From the NCBI RefSeq assembly GCF_023017165.1, contig NZ_JALKBW010000001.1:1860001-1924000 (forward strand): a stretch of 64,000 nt of DNA, in the 5' to 3' direction. The notes below the pieces were generated by a model that saw only the letters and a program-made list of their open reading frames with translations, had not been told where the DNA came from and did not search any database. The stretch is from Gordonia alkaliphila. Lineage in GTDB: Bacteria > Actinomycetota > Actinomycetes > Mycobacteriales > Mycobacteriaceae. Each line of letters opens with the position of its first letter. Positions within the stretch are counted from its first letter, which is position 1. A program made the translations under genes and the position numbers. Shown one piece after another: positions 1 through 7,930 of the stretch.

Positions 1-153
1 CCGCGTGCGGTGACGGTCTCGACCCTGCCGATCAAGTTCGCCGAGGTCATGGCGGCGCCGTTCACCAAGAGCGACGTCCGGATGACCAACGGCCAGCTGA
101 AGTTCTGGAAGTTCCTGAACGGACGCGCGTCGCGCAAGTCGGCCCGCGGCTGA
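1..153 (+). CDS. C-terminal end of an unrecognised protein (partial)
   Basis: Frame 1 is open from the window edge to a TGA at 151-153, giving the last 50 residues of a protein that starts outside the window. The tail is basic and ends RASRKSARG. I do not recognise the family from this fragment. It runs in the same direction as kstR2 but is separated from it by about 120 bp that hold a KstR2 box, so it is probably the end of a preceding transcription unit. GC3 bias matches the neighbours, so the frame is likely real. Confidence 0.55.
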   Translation, partial: PRAVTVSTLPIKFAEVMAAPFTKSDVRMTNGQLKFWKFLNGRASRKSARG

Positions 154-235
154 CGATCGCTGTCCCGGCGCCCCGGCGAGTACTGCTCGCCGGGGCGCCG
201 TGCTGTCCAGTTCCGGGCTCGTCTCCGCGATCCCA

Positions 236-249
236 AGCAAGCACTTGCT
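236..249. promoter_or_regulatory. KstR2 operator upstream of kstR2
   Basis: AGCAAGCACTTGCT fits the published KstR2 motif AnCAAGnnCTTGnT at every fixed base and is a near-perfect palindrome. It lies 28 bp before the kstR2 start codon, which suggests autoregulation. The site is read directly; the regulatory role is inferred from the known family. Confidence 0.85.
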
Positions 250-277
250 AGGGTAGGAGGCAAAGGGAGGTGTGCTC

Positions 278-877
278 ATGGCGGGAAAGACGACCACCGG
301 CGGATCGCGTCGCGACGAACTACTCGGCATCGCGGGCGAACTGTTCGCCGATCGGGGCCTGCGCTCGACGACGGTCCGCGACATCGCCGATGCCGCGGGC
401 ATCCTCTCGGGCAGCCTGTACCACCACTTCGACTCCAAGGAGTCGATGGTCGATGAGCTGCTCCGCGGCTTCCTGGACGAGCTGTTCGAGCGCTACCGCA
501 CCATCTCCGAGGCCGGCCTGTCGGCGGCTGACGCGTTGCGCCAGTTGGTGATCGCGTCGTTCGAGTCGATCGATGCGCGGCACACGGCGGTGGCCATCTA
601 CCAGAACGAGGCGCGGCAGCTGGCCGGCCAGGAGCGCTTCGAGTACATCGGTGAGCGCAACGTCGAGTTCCGTCACCTGTGGGAATCGGTGCTGCGACGG
701 GGCGTCGACGACGGTGAGTTCCGGGCCGATCTCGACGTCGACCTGGTCTACCGCTTCCTGCGCGACACCGTCTGGGTGGCCGTGCGCTGGTACCGGCCCG
801 GCGGCGGCAAGCCGGTGGACCTGGTGGCCGATCAGTATCTGTCGGTGGTGCTCGACGGAATCCTGCCCCGCCCGTGA
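278..877 (+). CDS. kstR2: KstR2, TetR-family repressor of the HIP (C/D-ring) regulon
   Basis: A 199-residue TetR regulator. In M. tuberculosis KstR2 (Rv3557c) binds HIP-CoA and represses the genes that degrade the last two sterol rings. The N-terminal helix-turn-helix carries LRSTTVRDIADAAGILSGS and LYHHFDSKE, nearly the wording of Rv3557c, and the C-terminal half keeps DLDVDLVYRFLRDTVW and VRWYRPGG. I chose ATG 278 over GTG 272 because GGGAGG at 265-270 sits 7 bp upstream of it. A perfect KstR2 box precedes the gene. The next gene is an acyl-CoA synthetase in the same direction. Identity is close to certain. Confidence 0.95.
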   Translation: MAGKTTTGGSRRDELLGIAGELFADRGLRSTTVRDIADAAGILSGSLYHHFDSKESMVDELLRGFLDELFERYRTISEAGLSAADALRQLVIASFESIDARHTAVAIYQNEARQLAGQERFEYIGERNVEFRHLWESVLRRGVDDGEFRADLDVDLVYRFLRDTVWVAVRWYRPGGGKPVDLVADQYLSVVLDGILPRP

Positions 878-954
878 CAGTTCGGTTAATCACAATTTAC
901 TGATTAGTGGCTGTACTCGCGCGTAGGTTTGTGAGACAGCGCATACTGGGCCGC

Positions 955-2517
955 ATGAGTGAACACGCCGCTGCAATCAGCACCCAGATCGACGACTGGC
1001 TCGCGGTCTACGACACCGCCGACTCCGACGCGGCCTACCTCCTCGTCGACCGGCACGACCCCGCCCGCGTCGCCTTCACCCAGATCGAGGTGGGCGCCGA
1101 CGGAGAACTGCTCACCGAAGACCTCACCTACGGGCAGCTCGCCGACCAGTCGCGGCGCCTCGCGACCGCGCTCGCGGCGCGCGGGATCGGCCGCGGCGAC
1201 ACCGTCGGCGTGCTGATGGGTAAGCGGTCCGAGCTCGTGGTGTCGCTGCTGGCGATCGCCCGCCTCGGCGCGGTCTACATTCCCCTGTTCACCGCCTTCG
1301 CCACCCCGGCCATCGAGATGCGACTGACCGGCGGCGCCGCGAAGCTCGTGATCACCGAACCCAGCCAGGTGGACAAGGTCAAGGGTCTCGAGGGCGTCGA
1401 GACGCTGGTGGCCGGACCCGAGTTCGACGCGCTCATCGCCGACAGCGAGCCGCTCGCGGAGTCGGTCGCCGTGGGCGGCGACGGCATGCTGGTGCTGCTG
1501 TTCACCAGCGGTACCACCGGCAACCCGAAGGGCGTGCCGGTGCCGGTGCGCGCACTGGCCGGCTTCCACGCGTACATGCACTACGGCCTGGACGTGTCCG
1601 ACGACGACGTCTACTGGAACGCCGCCGACCCCGGCTGGGCCTACGGCCTCTACTACGGCATCCTCGGTCCGCTGGCCATCGGCCAGCGGAACCTGCTGCT
1701 GCACGCGGGCTTCTCGCCGGAGGTCTTCGTCAAGGTCCTCGGCGAGCTCGGCGTCACCAACCTGGCGTCGGCGCCGACGGTGTACCGCAGCCTGTCCAAC
1801 AACCCGTCGATCACCGGCTTCGGCCTGCGTCGCGCGTCGTCGGCGGGTGAGCCGCTGACGCCCGACGTGGTGTCGTGGGCGGTCGGCGCGCTGGGCTGCG
1901 AGGTCCGCGACCATTACGGCCAGACCGAGCACGGCATGTTCATCAACAACCACTGGCACGACGACGTGCGCAAGCCGGTGATTCCCGGCTCGATGGGCTT
2001 CTCGATGCCCGGCTTCACCTGCGGCATCGAGCGCGGTGAGATCGCCATCGACACCGCGGCCAGCCCGCTGATGTGGTTCACCGGCTACCTCGACGCACCG
2101 GAGAAGACGGCCGAGCGGTTCACCGGGCCCGACCGCACCGGCTGGTACCTCACCGCCGACGCCGGTCGTCAGGAGGAGGACGGTCGCTTCTACTTCACCG
2201 CGCGCGACGACGATGTGATCATCATGGCCGGCTACCGCATCGGACCGTTCGACGTGGAGAGCGTCCTGATCACCCACCCGTCAGTGATCGACGTGGCCGT
2301 GGTGGGCCGCCCCGACCAGCTGCGCGGCGAGGTCCTCGAGGCGTTCTGCGTGCTGGCCGACGGCGTGGTGGGCGACGACGCCCTCGAGCAGGAACTGCAG
2401 GTGCTGGTCAAGGAGGGCTTCGCGGCCCATGCCTACCCGCGCGCCGTGCACTTCGTCGACGAACTGCCGAAGACCCCGAGCGGCAAGATCCAGCGCTTCA
2501 AGCTGCGCCAGAACTAG
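955..2517 (+). CDS. Acyl-CoA synthetase (acetyl/medium-chain ACS-like, ANL superfamily)
   Basis: A 520-residue AMP-forming acyl-CoA ligase that should activate a carboxylic acid to its CoA thioester. The P-loop LFTSGTTGNPKG lies near residue 183, the YGQTEH motif near 320, and the catalytic lysine in TPSGKIQRFKLRQ at the C-terminus. The overall layout (NAADPGWAYGLYYGILGPL region, A8 hinge RDDDVIIMAGYRIGPFDVES) is that of acetyl-CoA and medium-chain synthetases, not of FadD3. It follows kstR2 by 77 bp. In M. tuberculosis the HIP-CoA ligase FadD3 is encoded near kstR2, so the substrate here may be sterol-derived, but that is inference. ATG 955 was chosen. Confidence 0.8.
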   Translation: MSEHAAAISTQIDDWLAVYDTADSDAAYLLVDRHDPARVAFTQIEVGADGELLTEDLTYGQLADQSRRLATALAARGIGRGDTVGVLMGKRSELVVSLLAIARLGAVYIPLFTAFATPAIEMRLTGGAAKLVITEPSQVDKVKGLEGVETLVAGPEFDALIADSEPLAESVAVGGDGMLVLLFTSGTTGNPKGVPVPVRALAGFHAYMHYGLDVSDDDVYWNAADPGWAYGLYYGILGPLAIGQRNLLLHAGFSPEVFVKVLGELGVTNLASAPTVYRSLSNNPSITGFGLRRASSAGEPLTPDVVSWAVGALGCEVRDHYGQTEHGMFINNHWHDDVRKPVIPGSMGFSMPGFTCGIERGEIAIDTAASPLMWFTGYLDAPEKTAERFTGPDRTGWYLTADAGRQEEDGRFYFTARDDDVIIMAGYRIGPFDVESVLITHPSVIDVAVVGRPDQLRGEVLEAFCVLADGVVGDDALEQELQVLVKEGFAAHAYPRAVHFVDELPKTPSGKIQRFKLRQN

Positions 2518-2548
2518 TCGCTGCCGCGTCGGTTTCCGTTCCGCCCGT

Positions 2549-2605
2549 CGGTTTCGGTTGGGCCCGTCGTTCTAGAACGACGGGGCCGGCCGAAATCGGC
2601 AGGGG
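2549..2605. terminator. Bidirectional hairpin terminator
   Basis: A 22-bp perfect palindrome at 2563-2584 (CCCGTCGTTCTAGAAC core) is nested in a wider imperfect stem formed by GGTTTCGG-type and CCGAAA-type arms. It lies between the converging acyl-CoA synthetase and methyltransferase genes, as expected for a shared terminator. No strong T-run is present. Confidence 0.55.
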
Positions 2606-2622
2606 GAGCCGAAACCGGCGGG

Positions 2623-3828
2623 TCAGCGGCGGCGGGACGACGTGACGGTGAACTTGCCGTTCCGGGCGACCTGCCGGGTGGAGCCGATCATCTTCTCCAG
2701 GGACGGGCGGTACTGCAGGTGCGAGTTCCACACGCACCACAGTTCGCCGCCCGGGGCCAGGGCCCGCGCGGCCTCGGCGAACAGGTGCCGGGCGATGGCC
2801 GTCGACACCGCCGCGTCGTTGTGGAACGGCGGATTGAGCAGCACCAGTTCGGCGGTGCCGTCGGCGACGGTCTCCAGGCCGTCGGCGCGGACCACCTCGA
2901 CGCGGTCGCTCAGCTGATTGGCGGCCGCGGTCCAGGTGGCGGAGTCGACGGCCGCCGCGGAACGGTCGACGGCCAGGACACGGAGGTCCGGGTTCGCCGT
3001 GGCGAGGGCGGCGGCGATGAGACCGGTGCCGCAGCCGAGGTCCACCGCGGTGGCGGTCTTGGGCAGTCGCGCCAGATTCTGGAGCAGGAACCGCGTGCCG
3101 ATGTCGACCTTGGTGCCGGCGAAGACGCCGCCGTAGGCGGCCACCCGCAGGCCGATGTCGGGATGATCGGCGGTGCGAGGCCAGGCGCCGAGCACGGCGC
3201 GTGCCGCCTCCGGTCGGGCGCCGGTCGCGGTGAGCACGCGTGACTTCTGCCGGGCGTGACTGACGTCGACCCGGTCGAAGACGGTGCGCAGGACGTCGTT
3301 CATCGACACCGACATGTGCTTGATCCGGCCACCGGCGATCACCGTGACGCTCGGGTCGGCGAAGGCGGCGATCAGGCCCGCGACCTCGGCGAGCCGATCC
3401 ACCGACCGTGGCAGTCGCAACAGCACCGTGGTGGCCCCGGCGAACAGTTCCGGGCCCAGCGGCAGCGACGTGTAGCGGTCCGTCAGGCCGCGTGCCTCGG
3501 CGGCCGCGGCCAGCGCGCGTTCACCGGTGATCAGGTCCTGGTGGACGCGAATCTGCTGCGCCCCGCGCTCGGCGGCGCCCAGCGTGAGGGCGCCCGCGAC
3601 GTCGTCGATCACCACGAGACGCCCGGCGGGCGTGGCCGCGATGACGGCGGCGGCCTCGTCGAGGAGCAGGCGGTCGGCGGCATCGGCATCGGTGGCGGGG
3701 CGTCTGGGGTGGGCGGTTGCGCGGGGATTCCACGATGCGGAGCCTACCGAGCCAGGGGCGTTCGGCGCCGACCGCGTCGGTAGAATCCGAGGGTGCTCGA
3801 GCGGTTCGGGCGGGGAAGGCGAAGGCAT
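2623..3828 (-). CDS. Class I SAM-dependent methyltransferase, RsmC/RlmG-like
   Basis: The protein joins an N-terminal degenerate domain (LVVIDDVAGALTLGAAERG) to a C-terminal catalytic domain. The latter has the SAM loop VDLGCGTGLIAAALA and the NPPFH motif typical of exocyclic N-methyltransferases acting on guanine, as in the rRNA enzymes RsmC and RlmG. The start is doubtful: the only ATG upstream of the conserved ADRLLLDEAAA segment is at 3828, giving 401 residues, and it overlaps the start codon of the opposing lipoprotein gene; the next in-frame GTG at 3615 would cut conserved sequence. The exact rRNA target cannot be told. It is not an obvious part of sterol metabolism. Confidence 0.75.
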   Translation of the reverse strand: MPSPSPPEPLEHPRILPTRSAPNAPGSVGSASWNPRATAHPRRPATDADAADRLLLDEAAAVIAATPAGRLVVIDDVAGALTLGAAERGAQQIRVHQDLITGERALAAAAEARGLTDRYTSLPLGPELFAGATTVLLRLPRSVDRLAEVAGLIAAFADPSVTVIAGGRIKHMSVSMNDVLRTVFDRVDVSHARQKSRVLTATGARPEAARAVLGAWPRTADHPDIGLRVAAYGGVFAGTKVDIGTRFLLQNLARLPKTATAVDLGCGTGLIAAALATANPDLRVLAVDRSAAAVDSATWTAAANQLSDRVEVVRADGLETVADGTAELVLLNPPFHNDAAVSTAIARHLFAEAARALAPGGELWCVWNSHLQYRPSLEKMIGSTRQVARNGKFTVTSSRRR

Positions 3829-4288
3829 GCGACGACGGACCCCGATGGTGTGGAGTGCTGCGGTGGTGAGCGCGGCGACGCTGCTGGTCGGCTGCTCCGT
3901 CGACGGCTCCGCCGAGCGCGAACCCGGTGTCCCGGACGCCGCGGGTGCGACGACGTCGGCGGCCGCCACGAGCGCGGCTCCCAAGACTTCGACCGCGAAG
4001 ACGTCGGCCGAGCAGAGTTCGGCGGCGAAGAGCTCCACCGCGTCGTCGCGGACATCGTCGGAATCGGCTCCGTCGACGGCGAGCGGAGTGGCCGACAAGG
4101 CGATGACGATGAGCTGCGACACTTACAAGGGACTGACTCCCAGCGAGCAGAAGGAAGTGGTGGTCGAGATCGGCAAGCAGCTGAACAAGAAGCAGCTCGT
4201 CGAGAACGAACGGTCGTGGGCGATCGTCAACACCTTCTGCGCTGGCGGGCGGGTCCGCGACAGCCCGGGCGTGCGCGACTCCGAATAG
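3827..4288 (+). CDS. Small secreted lipoprotein, function unknown
   Basis: A 153-residue protein with a type II signal peptide: basic MRRRTPMVW, a hydrophobic stretch and the lipobox LVGC with Cys23. A low-complexity Ser/Thr/Ala/Lys linker fills residues 35-90 and a compact domain of about 55 residues follows. That domain has two cysteines (SCDTYKGLTP and NTFCAGG) that could form a disulphide. The family is not recognised; such short lipoproteins are common in mycolate bacteria. ATG 3827 and the later ATG 3845 are both possible starts. It faces ipdC across a strong terminator. Confidence 0.75.
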   Translation: MRRRTPMVWSAAVVSAATLLVGCSVDGSAEREPGVPDAAGATTSAAATSAAPKTSTAKTSAEQSSAAKSSTASSRTSSESAPSTASGVADKAMTMSCDTYKGLTPSEQKEVVVEIGKQLNKKQLVENERSWAIVNTFCAGGRVRDSPGVRDSE

Positions 4289-4303
4289 TCGACCGACGCA
4301 ACG

Positions 4304-4347
4304 CGACTGCCCCCGTTCCGGGAAACCGGAACGGGGGCAGTCGTTTT
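4304..4347. terminator. Bidirectional rho-independent terminator
   Basis: An 18-bp perfect stem (4304-4321 with 4326-4343) closes a GAAA loop and is followed by TTTT on the plus strand. It separates the lipoprotein gene from the converging ipdC end. Confidence 0.9.
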
Positions 4348-4364
4348 CGCGTGGCGCGGTGTGA

Positions 4365-5450
4365 TCAGGCCAGTCGGGACAGCATGCCGAGGCGGTCGTG
4401 CGCCTGCGTCATCACCGACTGGATCAGCTCGTCGCAGCTGGGCAGATCGTCGATCATGCCGACCACCTGACCGGACGCCAGGACGCCGGCCTCGGTGTTG
4501 CCGTCGACCAGTCCGGCCTTCAGCAGCATCGGGGTGTTGCCTGCCATGATGATCTGCTGCCAGGTGCGGTCACCCGAGCTCTTCATGGTGCGACCGTCGC
4601 GGAGCATGGTGGTCCAGCGCATGCCGGTGAGCTGCTTGAACTCGTTGGCATTGCGCGCGGCGGCGATGAGAGCCTTGGCGCGCGAACCGCTTTCGAGCGC
4701 CGCCACCAGTTCGGTGCGCAGCACGCGGTGCGGCATGCCGTCGACCTTCACCGAGACCACGGTGTCTTGCAGACCCCGCTTGAGGTACTCCTGCTTGACG
4801 CTCTCCGGCACAGCCGAATCCGAGGTCAGCAGAAACCGGGTGCCCATCGCGATGCCGTCGGCACCGTAGGCCAGCGCGGCCACCAGGCCGCGGCCGTCGA
4901 AGAAACCGCCCGCGGCGATCACCGGGATCGACGTGGGGCCGTTCTGCCCGCCGAGGGCGTCGATCACCGACGGCAGCAGCAGCGAGGTGGCCACCGGGCC
5001 GGTGTGCCCGCCGCCTTCGCCGCCCTGCACGATCACGGCGTCGGCGCCCCACGAGGCCACCTTCACCGCGTGCTTGGCCGCACCGATCGACGGCACCACC
5101 ACTGAGCCCGCGTCCTTGAGCTTGGCGATCAGCTCCGGCTTCGGGGCCAGCGCGAACGAGGCCACCTTCACGCCCTCGCGGATCATCAGATCCACCCGCT
5201 CGGGCGCGTCGGTCGCGTCGGCGCGCAGATTCACGCCGAACGGTCGGTTGGTGAGCGACTTGGTCTTGCGGATCGCTCCCTCGAGCTCGGCGTAGGTCAT
5301 CGTCGCCGAGGCGAGGATGCCCAGGCCGCCCGCGTTCGCGGTGGCCGCGGTCAGCGACGGACCGGAGACCCAGCCCATGCCGGTCTGGACGATCGGGTAC
5401 TCCACCCCGACCATCTCGGTGAAGCGGGTGGAGAGGGCGGCTGCTCTCAT
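4365..5450 (-). CDS. ipdC: IpdC, nitronate-monooxygenase-fold flavoprotein of HIP degradation
   Basis: A 361-residue TIM-barrel flavoprotein of the nitronate monooxygenase / enoyl-reductase type, matching Rv3553 in sequence style and position. Visible marks are the N-terminal YPIVQTGMGWVSGP, the GGEGGGHTGP phosphate/FMN loop and IAAGGFFDGRGL followed by GADGIAMGTRFL. In cholesterol degraders IpdC is needed for catabolism of the C/D-ring intermediate HIP-CoA; its exact step is less settled than that of IpdAB. Its ATG overlaps the ipdB stop by ATGA, so the two are translationally coupled. It is the last gene of the echA20-ipdA-ipdB-ipdC operon. Confidence 0.92.
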   Translation of the reverse strand: MRAAALSTRFTEMVGVEYPIVQTGMGWVSGPSLTAATANAGGLGILASATMTYAELEGAIRKTKSLTNRPFGVNLRADATDAPERVDLMIREGVKVASFALAPKPELIAKLKDAGSVVVPSIGAAKHAVKVASWGADAVIVQGGEGGGHTGPVATSLLLPSVIDALGGQNGPTSIPVIAAGGFFDGRGLVAALAYGADGIAMGTRFLLTSDSAVPESVKQEYLKRGLQDTVVSVKVDGMPHRVLRTELVAALESGSRAKALIAAARNANEFKQLTGMRWTTMLRDGRTMKSSGDRTWQQIIMAGNTPMLLKAGLVDGNTEAGVLASGQVVGMIDDLPSCDELIQSVMTQAHDRLGMLSRLA

Positions 5451-6208
5451 GCGCGGACCTCACGGTCGCGGAACGACCGCGGATCCAGATCCTCGCGGAT
5501 CAGCTTGAGCTGCTCGGCGGTCGGGGCCGCGGTGACCGGGGCGGTGTCGAGATCGGCGACCGGGAAGCCGGTGTTCTCGGCGACCTGCGCAGGCGTGACG
5601 CCCGGGTGCAGGGACAGCGCCCGCATGGTGTGGTCGGGGCCGCCGAAGTCGAAGACGCCCAGATTGGTGACGACGCGATGGATGTTCAGGTCGTCGTAGG
5701 CCGGGTTCGCCGGATCCACCTTGTCGAAGCCGACGCCGCAGACGATGTCGACGGTCTCGGTGAACACGCGCGTGCTGTGCTTGGGCACCCAGTAGCTGGT
5801 CGCGTGGTTGATGGTGTTGCCGGGCGCGCCGCGCAGACCGAACATCTGGCGGGTCGGCTGCTGCAGCGGACCGAACGCCGAGAGGTTCTGGTTGCCGTAG
5901 CGGTCGATCTGGTTGGCGCCCATCACCACGTGGCGACGGCCGGAGGCCACCACGTCGAACACCTTGCGGAACGGCATCCAGCCTTCGACCGGGCCCACCT
6001 TGCCGATGGCCGGGGTGTCGGCCAGGATCAGCGCGTTGCCGTCGGTGATCAGCAGGTCCTGCTCATTGGTCAGCCGGGCCAGGCGGGCGCCCAGCAGCGG
6101 CATGGTGGCCATCGGGGAGGCCATGATCTCGCCCGCGCCGGTGAAGATGTCCGCGCACGCGGTGACGCAGTACTCGGCCAGGGTGGCGTCGGTGGTGTTC
6201 TCGCTCAT
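5447..6208 (-). CDS. ipdB: IpdB, beta subunit of the COCHEA-CoA hydrolase
   Basis: A 253-residue beta subunit of a family I CoA-transferase-like heterodimer. IpdAB hydrolytically opens the last sterol ring (COCHEA-CoA) although the fold is that of a CoA transferase. The sequence keeps the family signatures GAGEIMASPMATMPLLGARL and RHVVMGANQIDRYGNQN. I start at ATG 6208 because it overlaps the ipdA stop by ATGA and is followed by MSENTTDATLAEYC, the expected N-terminus. Order and spacing match Rv3551-Rv3552. Expression is presumably controlled by the KstR2 box at 7898. Confidence 0.94.
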   Translation of the reverse strand: MSENTTDATLAEYCVTACADIFTGAGEIMASPMATMPLLGARLARLTNEQDLLITDGNALILADTPAIGKVGPVEGWMPFRKVFDVVASGRRHVVMGANQIDRYGNQNLSAFGPLQQPTRQMFGLRGAPGNTINHATSYWVPKHSTRVFTETVDIVCGVGFDKVDPANPAYDDLNIHRVVTNLGVFDFGGPDHTMRALSLHPGVTPAQVAENTGFPVADLDTAPVTAAPTAEQLKLIREDLDPRSFRDREVRA

Positions 6209-7098
6209 CGAGCTTCCTCCTGCTGTTCCGCGTGCCACGCGGTCACTTCGTTCTGGTAGGTGGCCTCGTCGACGTCGAGGAACCGCTGCTGGAAGGCGGC
6301 CCAGGTCTCCGGGTCGCCGGCGGAGGCGACGTAGAACTTCTGGAAGGCCTCGTCGCGGTCGTAGCCGCCGGCGAAGGTGAAGTGCGCACCGTTGGGGGCG
6401 TGCACCACGCGGTCGACGTTCATCCGGTTGACGATCAGGCGCTCGCGCGGCACGGCGTCGACCAGTTCGGCGGTGCTGACCAGCTGGTCCACCTCGACGT
6501 AGCGGCGCTCGGCGGCGGCCAGGTACAGGTCGTCGAAGTACGGGTCGATGCCGGTGTAGGCGGCGTTGCCGTGAACGTCGGCGATGTCCAGGTGCACGAA
6601 CGCGGCGTCCAGCTTGAGCGCCGGCATGGCGATCAGCGTCTGGGTGCGGCCGTCGGCGTCCGGGTACGGCGACTCGATGGTCTTGAGCTCGCCCTCCCAG
6701 AAGGCCGACACGTCCGAGCCGAGGCCGGCGCGGATCGGCAGGAACGGCACGCGCGAAGCGGCGGCCTCCAGGCCGCACTTGATCATGCCCTCGTCCATCT
6801 CGCGCGATTCGATGGCGCCGGTGGTGCGGGCCTTGGCGAACCACGGGTCGTAGAACGGCGCCGAGTCCAGGGACACGAAGCCGTAGTAGGCACGCTTGAC
6901 CTTGTCGGCCGCGCACAGCAGGCCGATGTCGGCGCCGCCGTAGGCCACCACGGTCAGATCCTTGAGGTCGGACCGGGCCAGGGCGCGGACCAGCGCCATC
7001 GGCTTGCGCCGACCGCCCCAGCCGCCCAGGCCGATGGTCATTCCGTCTTCCAGATCGCCGATGACCTCATCGAGCGAACTCGTCTTATCCCGCGCCAT
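6205..7098 (-). CDS. ipdA: IpdA, alpha subunit of the COCHEA-CoA hydrolase
   Basis: A 297-residue alpha subunit partner of IpdB. Diagnostic stretches shared with Rv3551 are GMTIGLGGWGGRRKPMALVR, VVAYGGADIGLLCAADKVKR and the FVSLDSAPFYDPWF segment. Together with IpdB it forms the hydrolase that cleaves the last carbocycle of the steroid nucleus. The gene begins 2 bp after the echA20 stop and overlaps ipdB by 4 bp, so echA20, ipdA, ipdB and ipdC form one tight operon. Confidence 0.94.
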   Translation of the reverse strand: MARDKTSSLDEVIGDLEDGMTIGLGGWGGRRKPMALVRALARSDLKDLTVVAYGGADIGLLCAADKVKRAYYGFVSLDSAPFYDPWFAKARTTGAIESREMDEGMIKCGLEAAASRVPFLPIRAGLGSDVSAFWEGELKTIESPYPDADGRTQTLIAMPALKLDAAFVHLDIADVHGNAAYTGIDPYFDDLYLAAAERRYVEVDQLVSTAELVDAVPRERLIVNRMNVDRVVHAPNGAHFTFAGGYDRDEAFQKFYVASAGDPETWAAFQQRFLDVDEATYQNEVTAWHAEQQEEAR

Positions 7099-7100
7099 GG

Positions 7101-7862
7101 TCAGCGCTCTCCCTTCGGCTTGCCCGTTTCGACGTATGCGTCACGGTGCTCGTCGGCCACTCCGGCCAGGTTCAGTTCGTAGGTGTACCGCTGCTCCAGC
7201 AGGTAGCTCTTCTTCACATCGACCGGATCGATGTTGTTGATGGCGGCCTTGGCCGCGCGGATCACCCGGGTGTCCTTGACGGCGATCTTGCGCGCCACCT
7301 CGAGGGCGGTCTCGAGCAGCTGCTCGGCGGGCACCACGCGGTACACCGAGCCGAAGTGCTCGAGCTGCTCGGCGCTGATGTTCTGCGCGGTGAAGTACAG
7401 CGTCCGCATCATGTGCGTGGGCACCAGGCGGGCGAGGTGCGTGGCTGCGCCGAGCGCGCCGCGGTCCACCTCGGGCAGACCGAAGACGGCGCCTTCGGCG
7501 GCGACGATCACGTCGGAGTTGCCCACCAGGCCGATGCCGCCGCCCACGCAGAAGCCCTGCACGGCGGAGATCACCGGGACGGCGCAGTCGTACACGGCGG
7601 AGAAGGCTGCGGCGCAGCCCAGGTTGGCGCCGACGAGGGCGTCGAAGCCCTCGGTCGCCTGCATCTCCTTGATGTCGACGCCGGCGTTGAAGCCGCGGCC
7701 GGACGCCGTGAGGATCACGACGTGGGTGGTCGGGTCTGCTCCGGCGGCGAGGATCGTCTCGGCCAGCTCGAACCAGGCGGCGCTGGGCAGGGCGTTGACC
7801 GGGGGATAGTCGACATTGACGACGACGATGCCGTCCTCGGGACGGGCGGTGCTGATCGGCAC
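7101..7862 (-). CDS. echA20: EchA20, crotonase-family ring hydrolase of HIP degradation
   Basis: A 253-residue crotonase-fold protein. Oxyanion-hole regions are visible as GRGFNAGVDIKEMQ and GFCVGGGIGLVGNSDV. The N-terminus VDYPPVNALPSAAWF and the ending ELNLAGVADEHRDAYVETGK match Rv3550. Known EchA20 is a hydrolase of the crotonase superfamily that opens ring D in the HIP pathway, before IpdAB. Translation starts at GTG 7862, with an AAGGAG-type site just upstream on the minus strand. It heads the ipd operon and is divergent from an SDR gene across a KstR2 box. Confidence 0.94.
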   Translation of the reverse strand: MPISTARPEDGIVVVNVDYPPVNALPSAAWFELAETILAAGADPTTHVVILTASGRGFNAGVDIKEMQATEGFDALVGANLGCAAAFSAVYDCAVPVISAVQGFCVGGGIGLVGNSDVIVAAEGAVFGLPEVDRGALGAATHLARLVPTHMMRTLYFTAQNISAEQLEHFGSVYRVVPAEQLLETALEVARKIAVKDTRVIRAAKAAINNIDPVDVKKSYLLEQRYTYELNLAGVADEHRDAYVETGKPKGER

Positions 7863-7897
7863 TCCTGGGCTCCTTCCGGGGCTCCATTACGGCACCA

Positions 7898-7911
7898 AGC
7901 AAATGCTTGGT
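7898..7911. promoter_or_regulatory. KstR2 operator between echA20 and the divergent SDR
   Basis: AGCAAATGCTTGGT matches AnCAAGnnCTTGnT with one mismatch (A for G at position 6). It also sits in a 16-bp palindrome, CCAAGCAAATGCTTGG. The site is centred between two diverging transcription units, 36 bp from echA20 and 20 bp from the SDR start, so it probably controls both. Confidence 0.8.
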
Positions 7912-7930
7912 TGTTTGGTAGAGTAGCACC

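Noticed and set aside
904-2277. Long minus-strand open frame opposite the acyl-CoA synthetase
   Set aside because: It is an antisense shadow typical of high-GC DNA: no family motifs, His/Arg/Gly-rich composition, while the plus strand encodes a complete ligase.
2563-2584. GTTCTAGAAC palindrome as a KstR box
   Set aside because: The half-sites are in the opposite order (GTT...AAC, not AAC...GTT) and it lies between converging genes, so it was called a terminator.
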